The notes under the pieces are model-generated. The model saw only the letters and a program-made list of their open reading frames with translations. It was not told the DNA's origin and made no database searches. A DNA stretch of 64,000 nt from Megascapheus bottae (Eukaryota > Chordata > Mammalia > Rodentia > Geomyidae). The DNA is taken from positions 15,435,501 through 15,499,500 of the forward strand of contig JANJXV010000013.1 in the NCBI GenBank assembly GCA_024803745.1. Reading direction: 5' to 3'. Shown piece by piece: positions 47,159 to 58,637 of the stretch. The first letter of the stretch is position 1; each line of letters opens with the position of its first letter. A program made the position numbers and the translations under genes.

Positions 47159-47904
47159 GTGCTTTTCGATATACATTTTCGATATAAATTTTAAAATGTG
47201 GATGAATCAGTCATTTTATTATTTCACTATTCTGAAAACATTCAGAATGCTTTCATCTTTTCAGAGTAACATTAACTAAGAGAGTTGAGGTTCTGAAGAG
47301 GGAGGAAGTAGATGGAAAACATTGGCTATATCTTGTTCCTGCCTAACAATAAACAAAAAGCACAACAAAGAAGGCACTTTTTTTTTTACCTTACTCCTAT
47401 CTAGCCTTCCTCCTAGAGAAGTTAGTGTGATTGATTACCCTCTAATGTTGAGTAAGAGTCAAATGATAATTATTTGTTCGAAGCTGTTTCTGATCAGATG
47501 GCATATCCTGTTCTAACAGCTTTAATACTATTTTATTTCAAAATTGGAATGTCTGACAAATATGTGTTAGCTAACCACTGTCAGTTAGTAGAAATTACAG
47601 TTCTTGGCAAAATATTTTATAATCTTATCCTTGCTGTAATACAATTGTTCAAAGAGTTGTACTGTACCTTTTTGAGGATCTCATAATTCTGTGCCTGCTG
47701 TTCTTTCTGCCCTGTATTTTTTGCTTTATTCCCCTCTTTATGGACTTCAAAGCTCCCAATCCTCCAGGGGGCCACTTCCTAAAGACCACATGGTGTTCAT
47801 GTTTAGCCAACAGGAGCTGGAGTTGCCACTAATACACTGACTAGAGGTTAAAGGTGGTAAAGAAATCTCTTTCCTTTTGGGTAAAGAACATTTCCCAAAG
47901 ATTT
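47159..47904. other. Unassigned intergenic sequence
   Basis: No supported gene. 47745-47900 is less AT-rich and may be a decayed insertion. Confidence 0.4.
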
Positions 47905-48512
47905 GGAAAAGTGAAGTAAGCCAGACACAAAGAAACATAGGCTGATAGTTTCCCTCATAAATAATAATTCATAAGCGTCTAGGATTTTCCTAGCAGAGGA
48001 GTGCAATAGCTCAAAAGCTACGTGCATATGGCTATATAGAAAGAGGCTAAGCAAAAGGAAATGCAGAATAGTGAAACAAGGAATTTATCCTTGTAGATTT
48101 TTTAAATGTACTATGTGAAGTTATTTCTTTACTCTTATTTGTATTTTTATTTTTCTTATTTTCTCTTTTACATTTTTTCTTTCCTTTCAGGTCTATCCAC
48201 TGTTGTTGCTGTATCTAAATTTGGTACCTGATGTATTGTATATACATTTATTTGTTTATTTGAATTAGGGAAGGGAAGAAGAAAAACAAGATGATGAGAC
48301 AAAGGACAAAAGATGAACCAGTGTAACAGTGATAGTCACAGAACAATATGTTGGAAATATATTCTACAACTTGGAAGAGATTGGGGGAGGGAAAGTGGGA
48401 GACAAACATGGAAAGGGGTAACAATGTTCAAGTAGTAATGTGCTTACTACCTTAAAAATGTAAATGTAACCCCTCTATACATCACTCTGATAATGAAATA
48501 ATAAAAAAGAAC
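47905..48512 (+). repeat. L1 end of ORF2 plus 3' UTR (older subfamily)
   Basis: It opens with 'gatttggaaaagtgaagtaa' (ORF2 terminus) and 'gccagacacaaagaaacata'. It ends with 'taaatgtaacccctctatac' and 'gataatgaaataataaaaa'. The same subfamily appears at the right edge (63775). Confidence 0.8.
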
Positions 48513-48763
48513 CTTTCTCTAAACTACAAGATACAAATCCTTTTCAGATAGCAAATAATCTTATGTGAGAAAAAGCTATTTGAACCACATTAAAGCAGTA
48601 TTATATCCCACTTTTTCATGTCACTATTTGAAAGTAAGGTAAAAGTTTGTACATAGCAATGAGCATACAGCCTTCATGGGCAAAAGAAAAATCATGCCAA
48701 ACTCACCTTTTTATAAGTAGCCTACTTCCAAGAGAACTAACTATCCTCACAATAACAGTTTTT

Positions 48764-49133
48764 CATATATTTTATTGTAATTAATAGAAGGGTTACATTA
48801 TATTTGCCAGATAGAAGGTGCATTACTTCACATACATTGATACCCTTTCTCATGTCTTGCTCCTCATTTCCCTCCCCCCACCCCCGCCCCTCATCTTGTT
48901 TTCCTCCCTTCCCTATCCGACTTTAAATAACCAAATACGCATAGACACAATATATTAGATAACCAAGTGAAATACTGTAACAATATGAGATAACCAAGGG
49001 ACAGCAAAAGGAGATGAGAGATAAGATAGTACATTACGGACAACAATCACTCATTATATGGCTTTTGTTTTTATATCCTGTAGGTCCTTTCATTTAGCAT
49101 CATTCTATATGGCCTTATGTATTTAGGTTTTGT
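48764..49133 (-). mobile_element. 5'-truncated young L1 with a perfect target duplication
   Basis: It is an antisense L1 3' UTR ('attttattgtaattaataga' to 'tatttaggttttgt'). It is flanked by the exact 17-bp repeat 'tcacaataacagttttt' at 48747-48763 and 49134-49150. Confidence 0.92.
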
Positions 49134-49150
49134 TCACAATAACAGTTTTT

Positions 49151-50778
49151 AATGTAGTAAACAGGGCATGTCCTCAAAATATAAAGTTGATGCTGTGACT
49201 AACATTGGCAATTAAATTTCAGTTTTAGTTTTAGACAGGAAATTCCATAATTCTCATAAGTTCTGACATCTGTTTTCTGTAAAGAGACTACAATATATTC
49301 TTAAATATATATGAAATGGAAATTCCATAATTCTCTTCTTAAAGTCATAGCTTTTCCTTTAGTCAGTGGATTTGGAGTGTTTCAGGATAGAAACTGAACA
49401 CAGTGTAATGACATTTCTATTGAAGAGGCCTTCCTCGGGCATCCATGTATTTTCTTGGACTTACTTGTAGAGATGGAAAAAGAATTCCTTTCATTCGAGA
49501 GTGTTTATCTGGATCTTATGAATAGCACATTTTATGTAAAACAGGACACGACAAAAGAAGTTTATATGACAAGAAATGAGAATACAACTTTTTTTTTTCT
49601 CAAGGAAAAAGTGTGAGATCCCATAGCATTCAGTAGAAAGGAATCATGTGCTACCTGACACTGGAAACTCATATTGGTCCTCACACATTCTGAAAGTCAA
49701 AACAAAAAATTCAAGAGGAATATAACTCATGGTATATTGTACTAATCTTTGGAACAAATACTCTAGGTGAAATGGAGATTTGTAAATATGCTACTATGGC
49801 CTACAGATAAAACTATCTCAGTTATCATTAGGACTGTTATGATTGCTGTGTTACTAGTTATAAAGACATAACACAAAATTTTCTACATAAATATTAGTGG
49901 TTACACTTAAAAAGGGAAAAAGACACAGTCATCACAAAGAGCTAATAGAACAATGAATGACAAAGAAACAGAAAATTTCTTTATTTTATAATATGCATTG
50001 AGAATAGAGCCAACTGAAATCATGTAGAAAAAACAAAAGGAGGAAAGGTGATAGTATAATTTTGGATGTCATTAATTTCTTGTGGGAAGTATTTGAGGGA
50101 GAAGAATGTTATTCAGATCTTCTACTTGAATTATGCATAGTAAAACAATGTGTCCCAAAAGTCCCGAGAGACATGTAGAAGGCAGATTGTGAGGGATTTT
50201 TTTCATCTGCCTAGTCACCTAATATTCATTTTCCAGCACATTACTATTTTCAAAGGTTAAAAATTACATCTTTGTCATATTCTACAGAATATATCAAAAG
50301 CTCTGTCAGTTAAAACCTACAAATGAAAGGCAATTTATTTTTTTAATTTAATTTTATGTTGTTGCAAAGATGAAATTCAGAGGAGATACAGCTATATAAG
50401 TAAGGTAATGAGTCCATTTCTTGTTGACCACTGTCACCCACTCTTTTGTCTTTCACTATCTCTGCTCCCCTTAGTTCCCCCTGCTTGGTAATTTAATGAA
50501 AGGCTGATAGAGATAGTCAATTGATTACATTATTTCCAGCAAATCCTGTTTGGTTGAACCAAAGAAGTCTTGTAGAAGCAAATATATTAGCTAATAAGAT
50601 CCTACAATGGTGCAAAAATTCCAAGGACAATAGTCTAAATCAAATATCTCTAAGAAAATTAGCTAAGAAGACAATCTAATCAAGGCAAAAACAAGAGAGA
50701 GAGAGAGATTCATGTTTCCTCAAGAGATTCATTTTCTTGTTTTGTTTTCGTAAATCCTGGAAAGGTGATTTGGTTGCT
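49151..50778. other. 3' region of the OR at 50779
   Basis: No gene. 50360-50490 is an old antisense L1 tail ('ttcagaggagatacagctat', 'aatgagtccatttcttgttg'). The remainder is unassigned. Confidence 0.5.
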
Positions 50779-51723
50779 TTAGAGTTTGCGAGCCATCAAA
50801 ACTTGGAGAAAACGCTCTCTGACTCTTTTTGTTCTTATGCCATAGATCATGGGATTCACCAGAGGTGGGACAAGGAGGTAGATATTAGCCACGAAGATGT
50901 GGATATGGGGTGCAACATGGTGACCAAACCGATGAGTAAGGAAAGAGAAGAAGGCTGGAGTGTAGGCCACTAAGATCACACACACATGGGATCCACAGGT
51001 ATCCAAGGTCTTGAGCCTAGCAGCCTTGGATGGAAGACGAAATACAGTGTAAAGGATAACTACGTAGGAATATATTATTAGCAAGAAGTCTAACCCCCCG
51101 GATAGGAAGGCAGCAGTTAGGCTGTATATTCGCCAGATCCTCGTCTCTGCACAAGCAAGCTTGATGAGAGCCATGAATTCACAGTAAGTGTGAGGGATAA
51201 TATTAGTTCTGCAGTACGGAAGCCATCGAAGCATGAATGGCTGTGGACTGAAAAGGACAATCCCTCGGAAAACAGTGGTTAATCCCAAATTCCGGATGAC
51301 TCTATGTGTCAGAATGGTGGAATGTCTCAGCGGATTGCAGATTGCCACGTAGCGGTCAAAGGCCATGGCCAAAATAAACCCAGAAGCCATGCTGCATAGT
51401 GAGTGAATGAAAAACACTTGTAAAAGGCAGGCTTCAAAATAGATCTTCCTGTCATGGAACCAAAAAATGCTGAGCATTTTAGGCATGGCAGTAGTTGAGA
51501 TGATCAGGTCAGATACAGACAACATACAAAGGAAGAAATACATGGGCTCATGGAGGTTGGAATCTATTCTGATAATATGGAGGATGGAGAAATTCCCCAG
51601 GAGAGCACCCAGGTAAACAAGGCAGAAAGGGATTGACAGCCAGTTGTGAATGGCTTCCATTCCTGGAATCCCAAGGAGAAGAAAGGTATTGGGATGGAAT
51701 CTAGTTGTGTTCCACAATGACAT
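50779..51723 (-). CDS. Class I olfactory receptor, OR52-like
   Basis: This intact odorant receptor has 314 residues from the ATG at 51721-51723 to a TAA. Motifs are: sequon NTT (5-7), GN (43-44), LHEPMY (57-62), MAFDRYVAIC (120-129), C99/C171/C181/C191 complete, SY (219-220), KTLDTCGSH (238-246), FLTHRFGH, and NPMIYGIRTKRVRER. It shares TYCEFMA and a FSPQP segment in TM4 with the gene at 44053. Residue 113 is Ala (SMASG), where the other eight ORs here have Glu (MES or TES); this TM3 position is strongly conserved in class I receptors. A modest acceptor ('aatcaactctctacag' on the minus strand, AG at 51747-51746) lies 21 bases upstream of the ATG. The subfamily is not assigned. Confidence 0.93.
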   Translation of the reverse strand: MSLWNTTRFHPNTFLLLGIPGMEAIHNWLSIPFCLVYLGALLGNFSILHIIRIDSNLHEPMYFFLCMLSVSDLIISTTAMPKMLSIFWFHDRKIYFEACLLQVFFIHSLCSMASGFILAMAFDRYVAICNPLRHSTILTHRVIRNLGLTTVFRGIVLFSPQPFMLRWLPYCRTNIIPHTYCEFMALIKLACAETRIWRIYSLTAAFLSGGLDFLLIIYSYVVILYTVFRLPSKAARLKTLDTCGSHVCVILVAYTPAFFSFLTHRFGHHVAPHIHIFVANIYLLVPPLVNPMIYGIRTKRVRERFLQVLMARKL

Positions 51724-51934
51724 GATGAAAACTGGCTGTGCTTAGCTGTAGAGAGTTGATTATTGTCTGTGCATTTGTCCATTCACGGGCTTAAGTATTT
51801 TGCAATTTATGTGGAATATCTGACAATTTTTGTTGAAGGATAACTACAAAACAGAACTCGATCCAAAATGTAGATAATCAATAATAGAATAGTAAAGAAG
51901 CTGGTGCAAACCACTGATAATAGTCTCCCATGAA

Positions 51935-51956
51935 ATTACAATAAAAATATGAAAAA
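51935..51956 (+). mobile_element. 22-bp L1 terminal insertion
   Basis: 'attacaataaaaatatg' plus an A tail equals the extreme 3' end of the young L1s in this window. It is flanked by the exact 16-bp repeat 'aatagtctcccatgaa' at 51919-51934 and 51957-51972. Confidence 0.8.
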
Positions 51957-51972
51957 AATAGTCTCCCATGAA

Positions 51973-52680
51973 GTGATATAATAAAAATCCTAGTAAGAAG
52001 TTATGCATGTGATTGAGTATCTGGACAAATGTATTTTACTTGTATGAGTCAATGTGTTCAAAGCTAGGATGTATAATCTTTGTTTCAAAGCATTTTGAGC
52101 CCTTAAAATGAGAAAATGGAAAAAAAAGTTAAAACAAATCACAATCAGAAAGCATCACTGGCTCCACTGAAAAGATCAAAGAATTGTTCCTGTTTATGTA
52201 TGAGAGAGGCAGGTTGTTTTTTGTAATTTCTTTATTTTTTAAATTTCAAATATATTTATACAAGTTCACATAAAATTTTATTTTTAGATATGTATGCAGT
52301 GTGGAAAAATTGGCTGGAAGTAATTAATATGTTTATTTTTTTGGTGAGTTCACATAAAGTCTCTCCTAGCAATTTTCAAGCATACAATTCATCAAAGCGA
52401 CTATTGTTACCATGTGGCACCACACATCCCTTAAACTTATTTTAAACTGTTTGGTCAACATTGGCCAATCTGCTCAGACCTCGTTATCCATCATTGTTTC
52501 CTATATTTTATGAGGTCAATTTGTATCTATTTCTGATATGTGAGGCTGTGTAGTCTCACTGTTATGACTGCCTGGTTGTGATTCAAATTGCATAGATTAG
52601 ACAATAAACATACACATTAATTGACAAAAGAAATTCCTGTGCATTATATTTACCTTAATAGTGTAAAAATGCTCCTCAGT
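51973..52680. other. Unassigned AT-rich sequence
   Basis: No gene or recognised repeat. Confidence 0.45.
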
Positions 52681-52682
52681 AG

Positions 52683-52970
52683 CTGAGCACTTGGTGGCTC
52701 ATCCCTGTAATCTTAGCTACTCAGGAGGCTGAATTCTGAAGACCAAAAGTCAAAGCCAGCCTGGACAAGAACATCCACATGACTCTTATCTCTAAGTGAC
52801 CAGAGAAAAGCCAAGTAGATCTGTTGCTCAAGTGGTAGAGCACCAGCCTTGGGCAAGAAAGCTCAGGGACATTATCCAGGTCCTGAGATGGAGACCCAGG
52901 ATGGATACACGCAGACACACATACAGACAAACACACACACACACACACACTCTCACACTTTCACACACAA
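52683..52970 (+). repeat. SINE with (AC)n tail
   Basis: 'ttggtggctcatccctgtaa' to 'caaagccagcctggacaaga' and 'gctcaagtggtagagcacca'. The tail is (AC)n at about 52925-52952. Confidence 0.85.
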
Positions 52971-54029
52971 GTAGTCCTTTGTACATATTTTGATAAAATA
53001 AAACTCTGTGGCATTAAAATCAGTCTGGGAATTATGTATTAAGAGGAATGGATATGAAATATAACTCATTTATAAAAGTTGTTTGAAAATAAACACTATG
53101 TTTATTTTTCCTCTAAGTAATGTTCTAATGATGTAATGTTCTAACCATTCTACTATGGTATCATTTTTGTCATTTTCAGTCACCTCAAACAACTTTCAAA
53201 TGTTCTCATTTCCCGTATGCTTCGTCTATTTAGAGAAGTATGTCATATTATTCCTTAAATGCTAATAATTTTAATACTTGGAGGATCTTCAAAAATTATA
53301 GCTGCATTTGAATTCATGGCAAACTTAAGAGTTAATTATTCCATTACTTAATTATTCCATTTACTGTTTAAAGTAACAGCAAACATTTGTAAACCAGGAT
53401 ACACACTTCAATTTTCTACCTAAAGGAGCCATTCTCTTACCACGGGTAACTATTTCATAGCAAATAAAAATCATTTTTCTTAACTAACATCCAGTTGCTT
53501 TTCTTAAAGTCTCCTCTTTCTTCATCTTTACCAATAAACAAATGATTAGACTCTAATATTCAATAGGTGCAGCAGAGACTGTAGAATTCATCAATGTAAA
53601 TCTAGTTCTGACATTACAACACTTACCAAAATCTCTTGGAACAGCTTAGACATTGGAACCCAAGAGTGTAGGGAGGGGGCCTCAAAGTAGGAATAAACAG
53701 TAGTGGATATAGCTAGTGGAACACTTACAAAAATAACCACTACAATTTCAATCACTGTTATTGTAGGATCAGAAAGAGTCCTCAGTCACCAGGAAATAGA
53801 TGAAAGTTTTGTCACTTCTGACAGGTATATTCTTAATACCCAAAACAATTAAAATGTTATCAGCAGCCTGTCCCAGTAGTCCAGAACTGTAATCTCTGAA
53901 GTAAGGAGGCATCACAAAATGTAAAAAAAAATCAGGACACAAGGTGACCCTGTCTCCAAAATATAAACATACATGGTAACATATACAGAGTTTTGTGTAT
54001 TTGCACACAAATTAAATAAAGGTTGATAT
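52971..54029. other. Intergenic sequence with a SINE-like patch
   Basis: No gene. 53860-53970 ('gcagcctgtcccagtagtcc', 'aaggtgaccctgtctccaaa') looks like a diverged SINE. The rest is unassigned. Confidence 0.45.
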
Positions 54030-54335
54030 ACTTTGGGGAAAAGTCCAATGGTGAAACTACTCTGTACAATTGGTTGACAAAATAAATACTAGGAAGAAGA
54101 AACATATTCTGTAGGAATGGGCAAATAATGGGATATGAATGAAGGGAGAAAGGATGAACAAATACAGCCTTTATATTCAGTGTACATTTTATGTAAAATT
54201 GAACTACATGAATGACTTGTTGGGAGGGGAAAGTGAGGATGAATGGTGGGAGGGGTGACAGTAATCAACACACATTATCCTTATAACCTGACTCGTGTCA
54301 CTATAATCTCTTTGTACAACTACTTAATATTTTTT
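54030..54335 (+). repeat. Old L1 3' UTR
   Basis: 'gaaggatgaacaaatacagc', 'gttgggaggggaaagtgagg' and 'gactcgtgtcactataatct' match the general L1 tail plan seen at 34190. Confidence 0.55.
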
Positions 54336-54849
54336 GAAGTGGTTAATCATTCCACAATCTAAAGAAGACAAAGGAGACACGAGCATATTGCTCAGTTTTA
54401 ATCAACAGTCAGTGCACTGGGCAAGTTTCTCACTTGTCAATGAATGTGAATACAAAGAAATTCTAAAATAATTTTCTAATGAAACCAGATATTGATTTGG
54501 TTTAATATTTATTTGAATAAGTACTTCAACAAATGACATAGTTTGTAGTAAAGAATGAATAAACCATACCTAGAATTGTATAATTAAATTTATTCTCGAG
54601 AAATAGTTCTTCGGTTAAAATCATATCAAGTTTGATGACTAAAAACTCTTCAAAATAAAACAATTCTAGAATGTGTGCCTTCCATGTGTTTAATTCCAGG
54701 TCTGAGTTTCAGAGAAATGTATCATCTAAATTAATGTGAGTATATAATTTTTAAACACAAAAAAACCCTTTAATTGTAGATTTAAAATACAAGACAGGAG
54801 AAAAGTGGTAATGTAAATATGGGGCAGAGTGAGTGACTCACTACTAGAA

Positions 54850-54851
<2 letters not shown>

Positions 54852-54904
<53 letters not shown>
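54852..54904 (+). repeat. (GA)n microsatellite
   Basis: About 26 uninterrupted GA units. Confidence 0.97.
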
Positions 54905-54907
<3 letters not shown>

Positions 54908-54961
54908 TATGTAGGAATCATAACTAGGGTTTTAAAAATACCATCCATTTTAAAGAAAGCC

Positions 54962-55200
54962 AAACCAGGTGTCAGTGGCTCATATTTGTCAACTTAGCTA
55001 CGTGGGAAGCTGAGATCTAAGGCTTGAGGTTGGAGCTACTCTGAGCCAAGAAGTCTGCAAAACTTCATTTCTAGTTAACCAGCAAAATGCTAGGCTGGAT
55101 GCTAAGTGGTATAGTGCCAGTCATGAGGAAGCAAACTGAGCATCAGTGTAAGGTTCTGAGTTTAAGCCCCACTATCAGTTTTAAAAAACAAAAAACAAAA
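54962..55200 (+). repeat. SINE, diverged
   Basis: 'ggtgtcagtggctcatattt', 'ttagctacgtgggaagctga' and 'gtttaagccccactatcag'. Confidence 0.75.
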
Positions 55201-55295
55201 AAGGAAAGGATAAAGAGAATGGAAAAAGGAAAGGAAAAGAAAGTAAAGAGCTAAACTTGACATAATCCTATCGAGTTTAAGAAAAAGAATAAAAA

Positions 55296-55488
55296 GGGCC
55301 GGAAGCGTAGCTTAGTGGTCAAGTGTTTGCCTAGCATTAATGAAGCCCAGAACCACATACACAGAAAAACCCAGAAGGGGTGCTGTGGTTCAGATAGCAG
55401 AGTGTTAGCCTTGAGCAAAAAATGTCCAAGGACAGTGCCTAGGCCTTGAGTTCAAGCCCCAGGACTGGAAAAACAAAGAGAAAATAAA
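55296..55488 (+). repeat. Dimeric IDL-Geo-like SINE
   Basis: The left half is 'gcgtagcttagtggtcaagt', with part of its B-box region deleted. The right half is 'ggggtgctgtggttcagata' to 'gttcaagccccaggactgga'. Confidence 0.8.
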
Positions 55489-55929
55489 AATAAATTAAGC
55501 ACATGCATAAATGTACAACGATGAGCAATTTGTGGTGAAATTCCACACTAGAAAAGTATTTGGGTTACATGCTCAATGATTTTTAGTTTGTAGCATCCAT
55601 GGAAAAATGAACACTCAAAGTTATCTTCTCTTTTCTTCAAGGGATTTCTTTCTTCCTTTTTTTCCTCCAGAATGCTTCACTTTCAACTCCATGTTGAACA
55701 CCTTACACACCCTGCCTTAAACTAACATCTTTCATGTATACCAAATGATAATCTAGGTTGCTTGCCCTTAGGTCAAACTGAAGAAGCGATAAGGAATACA
55801 TACTTTCAGGTCACATATTTTTACCAATATTATTTATGCTAGGAAAATCTCACCTGGATGTCATCCATTCTTATGGAAGGAAATTCCGATGAGAAAATTA
55901 TAATGCTACCAAATTGACATTGTTAATTT

Positions 55930-56050
55930 TAAATAGGGAATGAGGAAAAACAAGATGATTGGGAAGGGATGGGGTGAGGGAAAGGGGGACAAAAACGTGA
56001 ACAGAGGTGTCAAGGATCGAGTAGTAATGCACCTGCTACCTGACGAATGT
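55930..56050 (+). repeat. L1 3' tail fragment
   Basis: 'gaggaaaaacaagatgattg' followed by 'agtagtaatgcacctgctac', cut off before the terminal A-rich end. Confidence 0.65.
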
Positions 56051-56400
56051 TATGAAGATAGACTCTTTATAGAGATACCAGTCTTCACTTCACCATGTCT
56101 TCCTTACCTGCTTTGCTGGAAACTTCCATCTCATTTTCCAGTCTTGGACTGTTCTCTGTTTTTCTTGGCTTTAGTGGAAGGCCCAGGACCTTTCCCTGTG
56201 TCTTTGGTGAAGGGAGATGCTGAGATGGTCCTGTCTTATTTAACCTTACATGTCTTTATCATCAGAAGCTACAGCTTTGTCATAGTTGCACTTGGCTAGT
56301 TTTTCAGGGAGCACATTAAGAATTACAGCCTCTTAGGGACCAGAAAAGTGACCCAGGTGTGCCTAGACTCCCCATGGAGCCCCATTTATTATTGAGAAGG
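56051..56400. other. Unidentified lower-AT segment, possible retrocopy
   Basis: This stretch is unlike its AT-rich surroundings. It has an open frame on the plus strand that continues out of the L1 tail, and text on the minus strand that also looks gene-like but contains stops. It may be a decayed processed pseudogene; the parent is not recognised. Confidence 0.3.
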
Positions 56401-56717
56401 AAAAAAACCAAAGTCTCAGAAATTTCCTCCCATCACTTTTTAAAGTCCTAAGAAAAAGAAGACATAAATAATTTCTTCAGTCCTTTGATGATATATTAGT
56501 TGATCAAAACATTTAACTTACAGGAACCCAAGGAACAGATCAGATTATAGGAAATGAATAGAACTTTCCTTTTTAAGAAGGACTTCTTTTCGCTCTTCTT
56601 TAGGTAACTTGCTCTCCATCTAACCTATACTTCTACTAGTCCACACTTTTTTCGTGAGTGCTGAAAAAGTAAATATTCAAATTTACTGGAAATTTTCTTT
56701 TAGTTGAGCACCACATG

Positions 56718-56749
<32 letters not shown>

Positions 56750-57879
56750 GATGATGATTTAAGTATCTTATTCCATTGTGGGGAAAGAGACATTCAATCC
56801 TCTCCCTCTAAGAAAAAGGATCTCAGACTTCTTATAAGGAACCAATGGAGGCAAAAGTTACATAGCTTTAAGTTTTAACATATGATATTTTTGAAGACAG
56901 TGCTAAAGATAAACAGAAATTGATGGAAACTAAGTTCTGGAGAGGTATATTCCTGTATGTGAAGAAGACATTTTCCCTTTATATTGACTTCCTTTTCAGA
57001 AAAGATTTCATGTGCAAAAGAGGCAAACTCAAAAGAGTTTGTAGATGGGCCTTATAAATACGGTCAGAGTGATGAAAATGTACACAGTGTTTCAGGTAGG
57101 CCCTTTCTTGCCATTCTTAGACTTGATAAAACTAGAGAGAAGCGTTTACCAAAACTCAGAAAAGGAGCATGTGAGGGGAGTTTTCCCTTTGCACAGGGAA
57201 AGGAGAGTACCAGGAGGAGCTTCCACAGTGAGGGGCGAGGGAAATACACAGTTTAGCTGCATGATAGTCTGTATCACAATTTCCTTTTATGAGTGATTCC
57301 AAGTAGAAACCAGAGAGAACAAGAGAACCTGCATATGAAGTCTCTGAAAAATACACAATCTGAAAAAATAATTCAAACATGCTGTTTTCCCAGACACTGG
57401 CCTGGTCTTCACATCTCCATGTTAATTAGTCAGTGGCTTTACCAGGAGCCACAGCCATCACTGTCAATCACCTGTAACAAATTCAGGATTGAGATGATAA
57501 TGTCACAGTGGAGGGCATCAAAGAAAGTCTGTACCAGTGAGGGAAATAAATAAAATTTATTTTTTGGTACTTTCACAAGAGGGGGTATGTGTAAAGGTGA
57601 ACATACAAAGTTTATTCTTAGGATAAGGTATAAATGAATTCTAGTTCTCACAGATATTTAGTGGATGATGACTTACATTAGTGAATTAACTAAATTTTAT
57701 TTGCAATTGCTGTTACTTTTTCTGAGGTCATTAATTGTTAAAAAGGAGAGCTATTTAGAAAGTCAATATTACTAACAAGCCTAGAGAGGACTTTATTTGT
57801 TGAGAAAAAAGTATATTATAATCAAATAAAAATGTCCAAATAATTTTTGAATATTTTTATTATGAACTTGTTGTATGAA
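56401..57879. other. Unassigned sequence with an ATG-repeat
   Basis: A (GAT)n/(ATG)n microsatellite spans 56714-56757 with one interruption. Short open frames at 56984-57296 have no recognisable domain. No gene is supported. Confidence 0.45.
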
Positions 57880-58075
57880 GGTGTTGCCATCAAACAAAGC
57901 AGTTTATAAATACAGTGCATCTGGATCATGTCACCCTTGCAATATCCTTATTTACTCCTTCCATAAAACTCAATCCTCATTTTCTTAATTTTTAGGATAA
58001 GTATTAAAACTGTGGTTAATTAACAAAGTAGTTTATGAGTACAATACATTTTAATCTGTGTCAAAGTCCTGTTAT
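57880..58075 (-). repeat. Old L1 3' tail, antisense
   Basis: 'cttaatttttaggataagta', 'tagtttatgagtacaataca' and 'taatctgtgtcaaag' match the split copy at 27640/28113. Confidence 0.6.
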
Positions 58076-58428
58076 TTTATGCCTTGGAAGAACTCTGTGG
58101 CGCAATTTAAAGTTCATAATGGAGAAGCAAAAGATCTTAGTGACAACATTGGATTTATTGTTTAGTTTGTGATATTGAGACAAACAACTAAAGTAACTGG
58201 ATCTCATTTTAGATTGTAATATATAGAACTAAGCACAAACATTTGTAGAGCTTAGAATATAAATTCTATTCTCCTTTAGACTTTAAGTCTTTAAGTTTCT
58301 CTTAATAGGCACAACTATCCAAAGTTCTTCTTTATTCTCTCATGTTTGAGTTGTAAACCATTATCTCTTCTCAGGTTGCATTATGTCACTTGTTTCAGAA
58401 TTTGATGCAAAAAATATCTAAGAATCTC

Positions 58429-58624
58429 GGAGCCAGGAGTTTGGCCTAGTGGTAGAGTGCTTGCCTAGCATGCACGAAGGACCAGGTTCAATTCCTTGGT
58501 ACCACATATACATAGAAAAAAGCCAGAAGTGGTGCTGAGGCTCAAGTGGTAGAGCTCTAGCCTTGAGAAAGTCCAAGGACAGTGCTCAGGCCCTGAGCTC
58601 AAGCCCAGGACTGGCAAAAAAAAA
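58429..58624 (+). repeat. Dimeric IDL-Geo-like SINE, near full length, recent
   Basis: The left monomer has an A box, 'tggcctagtgg', and a B box, 'ggttcaattcc'. The right monomer has 'aggctcaagtggtagagctc' and 'gagctcaagcccaggactgg', then an A tail. It is flanked by an exact 13-bp target duplication, 'atctaagaatctc', at 58416-58428 and 58625-58637. Confidence 0.92.
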
Positions 58625-58637
58625 ATCTAAGAATCTC

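Noticed and set aside
55940..56299. A 119-codon open frame as a new gene
   Set aside because: Its first third is the L1 3' tail, and there is no domain or plausible start context. The remainder is listed only as a possible retrocopy.
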